From assembly GCA_025175895.1 (NCBI GenBank), contig CM046000.1, forward strand, positions 36,306,720 through 36,370,719: a stretch of DNA of 64,000 bases, read 5' to 3'. Under the pieces are notes generated by a model that worked only from the letters and a program-made list of their open reading frames with translations, was not told where the DNA came from and made no database searches. Made by a program: the position numbers and the translations under genes. This stretch comes from Wurfbainia villosa. Its lineage: Eukaryota > Streptophyta > Magnoliopsida > Zingiberales > Zingiberaceae. Positions 41,676 through 53,671 of the stretch are shown piece after piece. Position 1 is the first letter of the stretch. Each line of letters begins with the position of its first letter.

Positions 41676-42589
41676 TGTTGGGATGTATACTAAAAATTCT
41701 ATATTTTGTATGAACATCTTTATTTTTGAAATAAGAATCACATGATCATTGTTTGCATTTTATGGTTATGCATATTGTCTAATACATTACATTGTAGATA
41801 ACATAGTGTGTAGTGTCACACGGGAGATCATGTATCAGTTCCTTGTAAAGTGTAAGTAAAGACTCACAACTGAGATGGTTTTGGACAAACCATTGGTATG
41901 GTTGTAGTGTGATTTGGTATTGATTTGTCTTGATCATAGAATTACACTAGTACACTTTGTGTGTATTGAGCAGGACCGACTTAGAGGTGATTCGATTTAT
42001 TGCTGACTACATAATTGAATCGAACCTCGAATATTATGGTGTACATGCTCTTGATCCCGATATAATAACGGGCACATATACTTAGTATTTATTTCCTTGA
42101 TTTACCAATGGGAGAGATTTATAGAGTAAATCAATAGGCTCGGTAAGTTGAAATATGATATTATTTATATGGTGTGCCATTGATTATAGGAGGAAACTGT
42201 GTCCTATATATTAGGATGATGATGTCCTCTTGAGGAGCTCATAAGGTTCATCATGTAAACCCTGTAGGTGGACTTGGTCCGGCATGATGATAAGGTTGAG
42301 TGGTACTACTCATGGAGTTAGATGTTGATTAATTAATTGTTAGTAAATTAATTAATTGACGGACATTCGAGATCTTAAACACGGGGAGATAAATGTACAA
42401 ATAATATATGGAGCCCATATTAACTTATGGGGGTTGGTGAGGTAGATCAATGATAATCCTCTAGTGGAATGGATTATCATTAATGGATCAGACTTTATGT
42501 GGGCTTGATCCATTGGGTGGCAAGATCCAACTCCTCCTCATGGTCCCTAGTGTAGCCTATTAAAACCCTCATGAAGCCTAGATCTGATG

Positions 42590-42765
42590 ATGGAAAATGA
42601 AACTCTAGACCCGACGGTGGAGATTAAATCTCTAGATCCAATGGTGGAGATTAAATCTTTAGATCCGACGATGGAGATTAAATCTCTAGATCAGACAGTT
42701 GAGATTAAATCCCTAGATCCGACAGTTGAGATTAAATCCCTAGATCCGACAGTGGAGATTAAAAG
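42590..42765. repeat. 30-base tandem repeat in LTR H2 (about 6 units)
   Basis: Units of 'gagattaaatc.ctagatccgac.gt'. The 105-codon ORF over it is a repeat artefact. Confidence 0.9.
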
Positions 42766-42782
42766 GAGGCTTATGCCTAGCT

Positions 42783-42790
42783 CTATAAAA
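42783..42790 (+). promoter_or_regulatory. TATA box of LTR H2
   Basis: The sequence ctataaaa directly follows the 30-base repeats; the start of transcription is probably near 42815. Confidence 0.6.
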
Positions 42791-43562
42791 GGAGGGCTAA
42801 GGGCTTGGGCGTGGAACACAACAAGGGAGATTAGGTTTTGCTTCAAGCATTGGGCGGCTAGGGTTTGGAGAAGCCTTGGGCGGCAAGACTTTCCTTCTTC
42901 CTAGGGTTTTGGCCGGCGCCCCTCTTCTCTTTTCTCTTTTTGGCCGGCATCCCAATCCTCTTCCTCTCCTCCTTGGCCGGCGGCAAGAGCTAGGGTCTCT
43001 TCCCTTGGAGCTTTTGACCGGCGTCTATACTCCCTAATCCACTCCTTGGCCGGCGGCAACATCAAGCTTGGAGCTTGGTGGTCGGTTCTAGATAGGAGAA
43101 AGAGTTTTATTTCATTCTTCCCTTTGTTCGGAGCGAGCAAGGAAGGGAAGAACGTATTCTAGGAGGCTTCGACTTTTGGAAGATCGTCGCCCACACGACG
43201 TCCAAAAGGAGGAAGGACATACAATAGAAGATCAAGAGGTATAATTCTTGTTTATGAATCTATTCTTATTCTATGCATGTTGTATATTTTGTATGTGGCT
43301 AATTTACTTAGACCCCAAAGACAAACACAAAAATCAGTGTTCCATACATCATCTATTCCGCGACTAATCGAAGAATAGAGGTAGGTTGCTTGAACAACAA
43401 GTTTGTTCAAGTGACCACTCTAATCGAATAGCACGATGATGGAACGGTTGCTTGGGTAATCCCTCTTTGTCTAGGATTAATTTTTTTATCCGGGGACGTA
43501 GACAGGATCGCCATGAACAAGCGACCGAGTTGAAGTGGGAAGCGAAGTTTCCTCCCTTCAAG

Positions 43563-43575
43563 TGGTATCAGAGCC
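43563..43575 (+). other. Primer-binding site of H2 (tRNA-iMet)
   Basis: TGGTATCAGAGCC lies two bases after the LTR. Confidence 0.95.
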
Positions 43576-44609
43576 ACGGTTTCCGATTTTGTGTGTTTTG
43601 GATTCGGTTAATTTTATGCACTTATCATATATTGTATGTGTCGGATGATAGTAGGATGTGCATATGCTAACTTTTTGGTTACAGGCATAAGATCCAACTA
43701 TTATGGTCATATGAGTGCATGTGATTACATGTGTGTAATATTGTTTGAATCCTCAGGGTTGATGAGGCTAGTATTTAATTTATGTAATTAAGTATGGCAT
43801 TGTTTAGCCATTCTTTTATTTTAGTTTACTTTCGATATAGATTTCATGTACACTCCTTTGTGGAGTATAGGATCAATGGATGTAAATTAAAATAGTTATT
43901 CTTGGCTCGGATCTCCGGATGGCTTATACATGGCGTAGGGAGGAGCGGACGAGATGGCGATACGACGAGAGACATATCGGAGAACAAAAGCCATAATAGT
44001 TGGAAAATATTTTTTTCATATTTATTACTTCTTGTTTGATATGCATGTCGTGTGCTAGAAAAATTCCTCAATTTTAAATTACTAAGTGGGAGAGGGATAT
44101 TTTTATAAATTCCCACGGCCTCCATTACGATTTGGCATGTGATGCAAACAAACTTGCGTGTCGGCTCTGAGTGCCTTCCTCCCCATCGGATGAGTTTGTT
44201 TTACAGATCACAGGGTTGAATATGGTTATAGGAAATTATTAAGGAGCGTGTGTACTTCCCCATCGAAAGGTACATAACCCGAGATAATTGTTTTAGTACC
44301 AAGTAATGGTGAACACTTAGATGCAAATAGGAGTATCCTCCCCATCGGAGTCATTGCTTTTATTTGTAGGGTCGAAGAGGAACCAACTATTAATTTTATT
44401 TGTCAAAAAGATAGGTTGACAAGATAGTAAAATTAATGGGTAAAACCTCCTCTTACAAATGTAGAATTCGTATACGTCCACACGATCGTGGCATACAATA
44501 TTCTCGGTGTTTTGAGGTATTGGTTGATTTTAAAATTTTATTGTTTGAGGAATCAATAATTTTTTGAAATCTAATTTTTTGATCTATGTGATTCTTAGGT
44601 TTTTCAAAA
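43576..44609 (+). other. Leader of H2 between PBS and gag
   Basis: About 1 kb, AT-rich, without a supported ORF. The part at 44100-44600 corresponds (in opposite orientation) to a block present twice in element I (52116-53170). A long leader of this kind would carry packaging signals, but none can be shown. Confidence 0.6.
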
Positions 44610-45395
44610 ATGACTTTCAACCCGCTTGCTGTGATACTGAAAGAAAATAAACTTACTAGACGCAATTATGTTGATTGGAAGAGGAATCTTGATATTATCT
44701 TGACTACTGAGGAGTACAAATATGTACTCTTCGAAGAGTGTCCTCCTAAGCCTACGGATGATTATGGGGAAAAGGAGAAGGAGAGTTATAAGAAGTGGAT
44801 AAAGGCTGATGAGATGGCGCGGTGTTACATTTTGGCTTCTATGTCAAATGTATTGCAACATCAGCATCAAGTCATGCCCACTACTTATGACATGATGCTC
44901 AATCTCAAAGAGCTTTTTGGACACCAAAATCGGGCTGCGAGGCAGGAAGCCATGAGAAACTTGATGACGACCACCATGATCGAGGGAACACCCATGAGGG
45001 ACCATGTTCTCAAGATGATGTCTCATTTGAATGAGTTGGAAGTCCTTGGAGCTAAGATCGATGGGGAAACCCAGGTCAATATCATTCTCCAATATTTACC
45101 TAAGAGTTTTGAGCAGTTTCGCCTAAATTACAACATGAACAAGAGGTTGTATTCATTGGCGGAGCTTCTGACAGAACTCCAGGCGGCAGAGGAGCTTTTT
45201 CGTCAGAGTGCTCAGGCTCAGGCCATGGTTTCCCAAAAGGTTTCTACTTCTAAGCCGAAAGGCAAGAAGAAGAAGAAACAAGGTGGGGCAAAGGTGGTGG
45301 GAGGATCTCAGGGAGGAGTGAAGAAGCCAAAAGGCAAGTGCTTCACTTGCACGCAGACTGGACACTGGAAGAAGGACTGCCCCAACCGAAAGTAG
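44610..45395 (+). CDS. gag: Gag of copia element H2 (261 residues)
   Basis: Capsid/nucleocapsid protein of a Tork/Angela-like copia element. It starts MTFNPLAVILKENKLTRRNY. It has a UBN2 region (residues about 20-190, with DWKRNLDIIL and MMLNLKELFGHQNRAAR), a Lys-rich linker (KGKKKKKQGG) and one zinc knuckle CFTCTQTGHWKKDC (CX2CX4HX4C). It ends at TAG just after the knuckle. Sequence after the stop continues in the same frame as NKGISFGLVIE, and element I has Gln at the stop position, so gag-pol was one frame and this TAG is most simply a C-to-T nonsense change. The gag moiety itself is complete. Confidence 0.88.
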   Translation: MTFNPLAVILKENKLTRRNYVDWKRNLDIILTTEEYKYVLFEECPPKPTDDYGEKEKESYKKWIKADEMARCYILASMSNVLQHQHQVMPTTYDMMLNLKELFGHQNRAARQEAMRNLMTTTMIEGTPMRDHVLKMMSHLNELEVLGAKIDGETQVNIILQYLPKSFEQFRLNYNMNKRLYSLAELLTELQAAEELFRQSAQAQAMVSQKVSTSKPKGKKKKKQGGAKVVGGSQGGVKKPKGKCFTCTQTGHWKKDCPNRK

Positions 45396-46706
45396 AACAA
45401 AGGTATATCTTTTGGTCTAGTCATTGAAACATGTTTAGAGGTGTTATCTACCATCACCTGGTGTGTAGATACGGGAGCCACTGATTAGTCATTGTTGCAG
45501 TGGGAGATGTTTATTTGTCTTTTGAGAGGAATAAAATTTTGGTTCTAAAAAATTGCCTTTATGTACCTTTATTTAGAAAGAATTTGATTTCAATTTCTAA
45601 ATTGTTTATGGATGGATATTCTATTTCTTTTAATGACAGAGTTGTTATAAAAAGGAATAGGGAGATTATCTGCTCTAGTGCATTGATAGGAAATTTATAT
45701 ACCCTTGAACCAAAAGCTCCCACGATGCAAATAGAAATAAACAACTCATTGTCTAATTCTAATAAGAGAAAAGAACCTTCGATCATGAACAAAACATATC
45801 TTTGGCATCTAAGGTTAGGTCATATTAACCTAAGCAGAATTCAAAGGTTGATAGTTGATGGACCTCTGGGTTCATTTGTGGTGGAAGATTTCCCAACCTG
45901 CGAATCTTGCTTGGAGGGTAAAATGACAAAGAGGCCTTTTAAGGCCAAGGGGTATAGAGCCAAAGATGTGTTGGAATTGGTTCATTCTGATTTGTGTGGT
46001 CCTATGTCTATCCAGACAAGAGGTGGTTTTGAATATTTTGTCTCTTTTATAGATGATTATTCAAGATATGGATACATTTACTTGATGCGCCGCAAGTCTA
46101 AATGTTTTGACAAGTTTAAAGAATTCAAGGTTGATGTGGAGAAACATCAAGGTAAAAGTATTAAGACACTATGATCTGATCGTGGTGGTGAGTACCTCTT
46201 GGGAGAGTTTAGGAATTACTTATCAGAGGGTGAGATTCAATCCCAATTGTCTACACCTGGCACACCCCAGCAGAATAGTGTAGCAGAGCGAAGGAATAGG
46301 ACTCTTATGGAGATGGTTAGATCGATGATGAGTTATTCTAAGTTGCCAGATTTGTTCTGGGGATATGATCTAGGTACAACAGTGTATATTCTGAACTTGG
46401 TACCATCTAAATCAGTGCCTTCTACTCCCACAGAATTGTGGACTGTGCGAAAGCCTAGTTTGAGACATAATCGGATTTGGGGGAGTCTAGCACATGTGCT
46501 GAAGGCAGATGCTGGTAAGTTGGAAACTCGTACAGAAGTGCACATGTTCGTTGGCTATCCTAGAGGAACGAAAGGTGGTTTGTTTTATAGTCCTAGAGAT
46601 CAGAGTGTGATCGTTAGAACGAACGCTAGATTTCTAGAGGAAGACTATGTGATGAACCACAAGCCCATGAGTAAGATTGTTCTGGAGGAATTGAGAAGGG
46701 AATTCA
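45396..46706 (+). pseudogene. Protease/integrase part of pol of H2, broken
   Basis: Directly after gag comes WCVDTGATD (protease DTG site), then a deletion/frameshift before about 45500 relative to element I. From 45500 the frame encodes the GAG-pre-integrase region (YLWHLRLGHINLSRIQ; CESC, an HHCC-type zinc site) and integrase with the catalytic D in VHSDLCGP. A TGA at 46172-46174 stands just before SDRGGEY (second D), and the third acid is in SVAERRNRTL. It ends with FVGYPRGTKGG and FLEEDYVMNHK, where element I interrupts it at 46706. Confidence 0.88.
46702..46706. repeat. Left target-site duplicate of element I
   Basis: ATTCA here and at 55880-55884, exact. Confidence 0.95.
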
Positions 46707-48915
46707 TGTTGGCAATGTGCTATTTCTCAGAATGCTCATAGGCTCCCATGTCCCCGGATTAAAATTTTCACTAATGAAAACTAATGCGTATGGGATGAGT
46801 TTCCTAAGCACAACCAATTCGTCGTCGTGCCAACGACTCGAGCGATCGCTTGAACAAACTAGTTGTTCAAGCAACCAAACTCTTCTAGTCGATTAGCCGC
46901 GGAAGAGACGACGGACGGATTGCCGGTTTTTGTGTTTCTTATTCGGGGTCCATGATTATACAAATACATGCATATGTAAACTAGTATAATCAACATATAC
47001 TAACATAAAGAACATAAGCTAGCATATCAATAAGAACATGCAAAGAACAATAATAAAAGTTGTAAAACTTTTATACCTCTTGATCTTATATCGTATGTCC
47101 TAACCTCCTTGTAGACTTCGTGTGGGCGAAGATCCTCCACAAGTTGAAGCTTCCTAAGTCTTCTTCAAACCAAAGAAAGAAGAACTCTCCTTCCCTTCTT
47201 GCTTGAGCCAACCACCAATCCACAAAGGATTGGTGCCGCCGGCCCCAAGAATAGAGAGAACTAAATGGAAACCACCAAGGAACAAAACTAGGGACAAACC
47301 CTAGCTTCTAGTGCCGCCGGCCAATAGGGAGTGAAGAGGATAAAAGGAACATGTTGGGCGCCGGCCAAGGTATAGGGAAAAGAGAAGTAGCCGGCAACAC
47401 CCTAGGTAGAAGAAGAGCACTTCCCCTATAGTTGCCGCCCAACCAAGCTTTCAAACCCTAGCTGCCCAACCTTTCTTCCTTTGGATTTCTTGCCGCCCAA
47501 CCATGGTGGAGAGAAGAGATCTAGGAGCTAGCCACCTTCAAGGAAGAAGAAGAGATCTTCCACAAGTTGCCGCCCACCCTTCTTTCCTAACCTTGGCCGC
47601 CCATCCAAAGGAGCCAAACCCTAATTAGGGTTTCCTCCTTAGGGTTGCTTGCCGCCTAAGCAAGGCTTGGCAAAACCCTAATCTCCTTAGCATCCATCAT
47701 CCAACCAAAAAACTTAGTTGCCGCCCAACCTAATCTCCCATATATATAGAGTTAGGTTTAGGCCTTGGTTTAATCTCCACCATCGGTTCTAGGGTTTTAA
47801 TCTCAACAGTCGGATCTAGAGATTTAATCTCAACTGTCGGTTCTAGGGATTTAATCCCAACCGTCGGATCTAGAGATTTAATCTCAACCGTCAGTTCTAA
47901 GGTTTTAATCCCAACCGTCGGATCTAGAGATTTAATCTCCACCGTCGGTTCTAGGGATTTAATCCCAACCGTCGGATCTAATGATTTGTTTTCCATCATT
48001 TGATCTAGACTTCATGAGGTTTATATTAGGCTACGATAGGGACCATGAGGAGGAGTTGGATCTTGGCCACCCGATGGATCGGAACCACACAAACTTGATC
48101 CATCAATGATGTTCCATTCCACTAGAGGATCATCATTGAACTACCTCACCAACCCCCATAAATCAATATGGGCTCCATATATTATTTGTACATCCATCTC
48201 CCCGTGTTTAAGATATCGAATGTCCGTCAATTAATTGATTTACTGACCATCAATTAATCAACATCTAACTCCTCGAGTAGTACCACTCAACCTTATCATC
48301 ATGTTGACTAAGTCAACCTACAGGGTTTACATGATGAACCTTATGAGCTCCTCAAGGGGACATCATCAACCTAATACATAGGACACGGATTCCTCCTATA
48401 ATCAACGGCACACCATGTAAATAATATCATTTCCCAACTTACCGGGCATATTGATTTAATCCATAGAAATCTCACCCTCTGGTAAATCAAAGAAATAAAT
48501 ACTAAGTACATGTGCCCGTTATTATATCGGGATTAAGAGCATGTACAACATAATATCCGAGGTCCGATTCAATTATGTAGTCAACAACAAATTGAATCAC
48601 CTCTATGTCGGTCCTGCTCAATACACCTAAGTGTACTAGTGTAACTTTATGTTCAAGACAAAACAATACCAAGCTACACTACAACCATGCCAATGGTTTG
48701 TCCAAAACAATCTTGGTTGTGAGCCTCTACTTATATTCTACAAGGAACTGATAACATGATCTTCTGTGCCACACCAAGCACCATGTTATCTACAATGTAA
48801 AATATTAGACAATTTTGCATAATCATAAAAATATGCAAACAATGATCATGTGATTCTTATTTCAAAATAAAGATTTTCATACAAAAGAGCTAGACTTTCA
48901 GTATACATCCAAACA
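46707..48915 (-). mobile_element. 3' LTR of element I
   Basis: It runs from TGTTGGCAATG to CATCCAAACA. It contains a hairpin (46851-46880), GCCGCC-rich segment, TATATATA (47741-47748) and eight 30-base repeat units (47760-47995). Confidence 0.92.
47760..47995. repeat. 30-base tandem repeat in the 3' LTR of I (about 8 units)
   Basis: Alternating units 'tctagagatttaatctcaaccgtcggt' and 'tctagggatttaatcccaaccgtcgga' make a higher-order 60-base period. Confidence 0.9.
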
Positions 48916-48930
48916 ATCTCCCACTTATAC
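48916..48930 (-). other. Polypurine tract of element I
   Basis: The minus strand reads GTATAAGTGGGAGAT directly before the LTR. Confidence 0.85.
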
Positions 48931-48949
48931 TAAAAGACTATACTGTCAT

Positions 48950-51900
48950 CATAATGCCATACATCTGATTCCCCTTCCCTCCCCAAGCCTATCAAAGCTC
49001 TCGCTAGAAGGGCCTTAGTGAAAGGGTCTACCAGGTCATCCTCTGATGCAATCTAGATGACAGCAACTTCTACCTCCTTTACGATTTCTCGTATCAGGTG
49101 GTACTTGCACTCTATGTGTTTACTATCCTTATGGGCTCGTGGTTCCTTCGAGTTTGCAACTGCACCATTATTATCACAATTAATTGTGATAGTTCTGGGC
49201 AAACCAGGAATCACATCCAAGTCCATCAGGAAGTTCCTGAGCTACACAACTTCTTTGGCTGCCTCATAGGCTGCCACATACTCAGCTTCCATGGTGGAGT
49301 CCGCCACGCATTTCTGCTGGGCACTCCTCCATACAATGGCTCCACCTCCTAAAGTAAACACAAAACCTTAGGTAGACTTACTGTTATCCCTATCTGATTG
49401 GAAATCACAATCCATGCAACCCATAGGGAGTAATTGGTCTGCCTGGTAAACTAGCATATAATCCCTAGTCCTTCTCAAGCACTATAATATATGCTTTTAC
49501 CGCAGTCCAATGTCCCTGTCCTGGATTACTCTGATATCTGCTAACCATGCCCACGGCAAAGCAGATATCTTGTCTCGTACATAGCATACATGAGGCTTCC
49601 TACTGCCGAAGCATAAGGAACCGCCTTCAGCTCCTTTATCACCTCAGATGATCTAGGACACATCTCCTTAGATAAAGGAACTCCATACCTGAAAGGTAGA
49701 AAACCCTTCTTGGAGTTCTGCATGCTAAAACGATCCAAAATCATGTCTATGTATGAAGCTTGGGATAAGCACAACAACCTTGATCCCAAGGTTGTGACCC
49801 ACTTCTCCCAAGTCCTTCAAAACTATTTGGAAAACCATACCCTTACGTCTGATAACACTCTGATATTGTTGCCAACTACCAAAATATTATCTACGTATAG
49901 TACAAGAAATACCACTATGTTTCCGTCACATCTCTTGTATACACAAGACTCATCCAGACTTTGAATAAATCCATAAGACTGATTTACCTCCTCAAAGCGG
50001 ATGTTCCAAGACCTCGAAGCTTGCTTAAATCCATAAATGGACCGATTAAGCTTACATACAATACGCTCTTTGCCCTTAGCAATGAATCCCTCTAGTTGCT
50101 TCATATAGATGTTTTCCTCAAGACTTCCATTAAGGAAAGTTGTCTTGACATCCATCTGTCACACCTCATAATCCATATAAGCTGCTATGCATAAGAACAC
50201 CCAGACCTGACTTGAATCCATAGATTCAATCTCAGTATTCATTGCACTTTGCCAAGATGCCGTATTTATATCTTGGATTGCCTCGTCATATGTCCAGGGA
50301 TCAGGATCATGTTCGCCAGGGACCAAATCAGAAGATTCTACCAAGAACATGAATCTATCAGGTTTTCTAACAACCCTCCCACTACGACGAGGTATCATCT
50401 GTGTATCCTCAGTGACACGCGGTGCAGTGACATGTGGTATATCCTCTTGTACCGGTGGTACTAAAGAAGTGACTTCCCTTTTAACTCCTCCAGAACAATT
50501 TTTACCCTTGGGCTTATGGCTCATCACATAGTCTTCCTCTAGAAATCTGGCGTTCGTTTTAACGATCACCCTCTAATCTCTAGGACTATAAAATAATCCA
50601 CCCTTCGTTCCCCTGGGATAGCCAATGAACATGCGTACTTCTGTACGAGGTTCTAACTTACCAGTATCTGCCTTCAGCACATGTGCTGGACTCCCATATC
50701 TGAATATGTCTTAGACTAGGCTTTCGTCCAGTCGACAATTCTGTGGGAGTAGAAGGCACTGATTTAGATGGAACCAGGTTCGGAATGTACACTGTCGCAT
50801 CTAGAGCATATCCCCAGAACAAATTTGGCAAGTCAGAATAACTCGTCATCGATCTAACCATCTCCATAAGAGTCCTATTCCTTCGCTCTGCTACACCGTT
50901 CTGCTAGGGTGTGCCAGGTGCAGTCAATTGGGATTGAATCCCAGCCTCTGATAAGTAGTTCCTAAACTCTCCCAAGAGGTACTCAACACCACGATCAGAT
51001 CATAGTGTCATCCGTATCTTGAACAATCATCTATAAAAAAGATGAAATGTTCAAAACTACCACTTGTCTAGATAGCCATAGGACCACACAAATCAGAATG
51101 AACCATTTCTAACACATCTTTGGCTCTATACCCCTTGGCCTTAAAAAAGGCCTCTTGGTCATCTTACCCTCCAAGCAAGATTCGTAGGTTGGGAGATCCT
51201 CCACCAATAATGAACCCAAAGGTCTATCATCTTTCAACCTTTGAATTCTGCTTAGGTTAATGTGACCAAGCCTAAGAAGCCAAAGATATGTTTGGTTCAT
51301 CTTCGAAGGTTCTTTTCTCTTATTGGAATTAGAAGATGAGTTATTAACTTCAATTTGCATCGTGGGAGGTTTTGGTTCAAATTTCCTTTCAATGTACCTG
51401 AATAGATATTCTCCCTATTCCTTTTTATAACAACTCTGTCATTAAAAGAAGTAGAATATCCATCCATAATAATTTAGAAACTGAAACTAAATTCTTTCTA
51501 AATAAAGGTACATAAAGGGAATTTTCCAGAACCAAAGTTTTATTATTCTCAAGAGATAAATAAAACTTCTCCCACTGCAATAGCCGCTACCATCATGGCA
51601 TTGCCCAAGTAAATGGTAATCTCCCCTTTAGCTAGTCATCGGGTTTCCTGGAACCCCTACAAATTGTTGCAGACATGATTAGTGGCTCCCGTATCAACTC
51701 ACCAGGTGCCGGTAGATATCACTACTAATAATGTTTCAATGACTAGTCCAAAAGATATACCTTTGTTCTGTTTTGGATTGGGACAGTCCTTCTTCCAATG
51801 TCCATCCTGCTTGCAAGTGAAGTACTTGCCTTTCGGCTTTTTCACTCTTCCCTGAGATCCTCCCACCATCTTTGCTTCACCTTGTTTCTTCTTCTTCTTG

Positions 51901-51995
51901 CCTTTCGGCTTAGAAGTAGAAACCCTTTTGAGCAATGATGGCTTGGGGACACTCTTTGAAGAGTGCATACTTGTACTCCTTAGCAGATAAGACAA
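48950..51995 (-). pseudogene. Decayed gag C-terminus and pol of element I
   Basis: From right to left: zinc-knuckle region with YFTCKQDGHWKKDC (first cysteine replaced by tyrosine), protease VDTGATNH (about 51690), pre-integrase (TYLWLLRLGHINLSR, 51280), integrase pieces (LFWGYALDATVYI, 50830), linker (IPRRSGRVVRKPDRFMF, 50440), RT (MDVKTTFLNGSLEENIYM 50155; LYVDNILVVGNN 49880, so the usual YVDD reads YVDN), QNSKKGFLPFRYGVP (49730), and RNase H to 48960. Many stops, frameshifts and a deletion in integrase preclude function. Confidence 0.88.
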
Positions 51996-52080
51996 TATCT
52001 AGAATCTTTTCCAATCAATATTATTTGGATACAGTAAGTTTATTTCCTTTAGTATCACAGTAAGTGGATTGAAAGTCAAT
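51996..52080 (-). pseudogene. Gag N-terminus of element I with an internal deletion
   Basis: The minus strand begins MTFNPLTVILKE like H2, continues for about 25 residues, and then jumps to sequence just before the zinc knuckle. Against H2 about 500 bases of the capsid region are missing. Confidence 0.7.
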
Positions 52081-52115
52081 TTTGAAAGTCCTAAGAATCA
52101 CATAGATCATTACTT

Positions 52116-53170
52116 TAGATTTCAAAAAATTATTGATTCCTCAAACAATAAAATTTCGAAATCAACCAACACCTCAAAACACCGAGAATATCGCATGCCA
52201 CGCAGTGTGGACGTATACGAATTCTACATTTGTAAGAGGAGGTTTTACCCATTAATTTTATTATCTTGTCAACCTTACTTTTTGACAAATAAAATTAATA
52301 GTTGGTTCCTCTTTGGCCCTACAAATAAAAGCAGTGACTCCGATGGGGAGGATACTTTTTATTTGCATCTAAGTGTGCACCATTACACGGTACTAAGGGA
52401 ATTATTTTGGATTATGTGCCTTACCGCTGTGGAAGTACACACGCTCCTAGATAATTTCCTATAACCATTATTTGACCTAGTGATCCGCAAACAAACCCAT
52501 CCGCAGGGAGGAAGGCACTCAGAGCCGACACGCAAGTTTGTTGCATCACACGTCAAATTGTAATGGAGGTCACGGGAATTAATTAAAATGTCCCTCTCCC
52601 ACTTAGTAAATTGACAATGAGGAATTTTCAAGCACACACAACATGCTTATTATTACTGTAGATTTCAATAAAAATTATTGATTCCTCAAACAATAAAATT
52701 TTGAAATCAATCAACACCTCAAACACCGAGAATATCGCATGCCACGCTGTGTGGAAGTATACGAATTCTACATTTGTAAGAGGAGGTTTAACCCATTAAT
52801 TTTATTATCTTGTCAACCTTACTCTTTGACAAATAAAATTAATAGTTGGTTTCTCTTTGGCCCTACAAATAAAAGCACATTTTATTTGCATCTAAGTGTG
52901 CACCATTACACAGTACTAAGGGAATTATTTTGGATTATGTGCCTTACCGCTGTGGAAGTACACATGCTCCTAGATATTTTCCTATAGCCATTATTTGACC
53001 TAGTGATCCGCAAACAAACTCATCTGATGGGGAGGAAGGCACTCAAAGCCGACGCGCAAGTTTGTTGCATCACATGTCAAATTGTAATGCAGGCCACGGG
53101 AATTAATTAAAATGTCCCTCTCCCACTTAGTAAATTGACAATGAGGAATTTTCAAGCACACACAACATGC
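52116..53170 (-). repeat. Tandem duplication of about 545 bases in the leader of I
   Basis: 52116-52640 and 52660-53170 are near-identical: 'attgattcctcaaacaataaaattt' at 52132 and 52677, 'ttcaagcacacacaacatgc' at 52626 and 53150. Copy two lacks about 20 bases at 52879. H2's leader has one copy. ORFs of 131 and 82 codons here are paired artefacts. Confidence 0.9.
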
Positions 53171-53655
53171 ATATAAAACAAATCAGCAATAAATATGGAA
53201 AAATCAGAATTTTTTCAACTATTATGGCATTGTTCTCCAATATGTGTCCCGTTGTGTCGCCACCTCGTCCGCTCCTCCTACGCCATGTACGAGCCAACCG
53301 GAGATCCGAGCCGAGAATAAAACCTATTTTATTTTACATCCATCGATCCTATACTCCACGAGGGAGTGTACATGAAATCTAGATCGAAAGTAAAATAAAA
53401 TAAAGAGTGGCTAAACAATGCCGTATTCAATTACAAAAATTAAATACTAATTTAGCCTCATCAACCCCGAGGATTCAAATAATATACAATCACACACACA
53501 TGCAATCACATACACACATATATAGCCATAATAGTTGGATCTTATGCTTGTAACCAAAAAGTTAGCCTACGCACATCTTACTATTATCCGGCATACACAA
53601 TATATGATAAATGCGTGAAAGTAACCGAATCCAAAACACACAAAACCGGAAACCA

Positions 53656-53669
53656 TGGCTCTGATACCA
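53656..53669 (-). other. Primer-binding site of element I (tRNA-iMet)
   Basis: The minus strand reads TGGTATCAGAGCCA, two bases from the 5' LTR. Confidence 0.95.
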
Positions 53670-53671
53670 TT

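Larger units (their letters stand above)
41676..43560 (+). mobile_element. 5' LTR of copia element H2
   Basis: It runs from TGTTGGGATGTATAC to CTCCCTTCA; the PBS follows at 43563. It contains six 30-base repeat units (42590-42765), a TATA box (42784), GGCCGGCGGC stretches, and the inverted repeat near 43389-43411. Its 3' partner is lost, since H2 is cut at 57497. GGTGG (41671-41675) precedes it, but no duplicate can be checked. Confidence 0.9.

Noticed and set aside
47730..47999. 89-codon ORF with MVEIKSLxPT repeats (also at 42587-42904 and 54661-54963)
   Set aside because: Product of the 30-base LTR minisatellite; it lies upstream of the TATA box.
52069..52987. Two similar ORFs (131 and 82 codons) looking like a duplicated gene
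   Set aside because: They lie in the duplicated non-coding leader of element I, antisense to the element; no domain.
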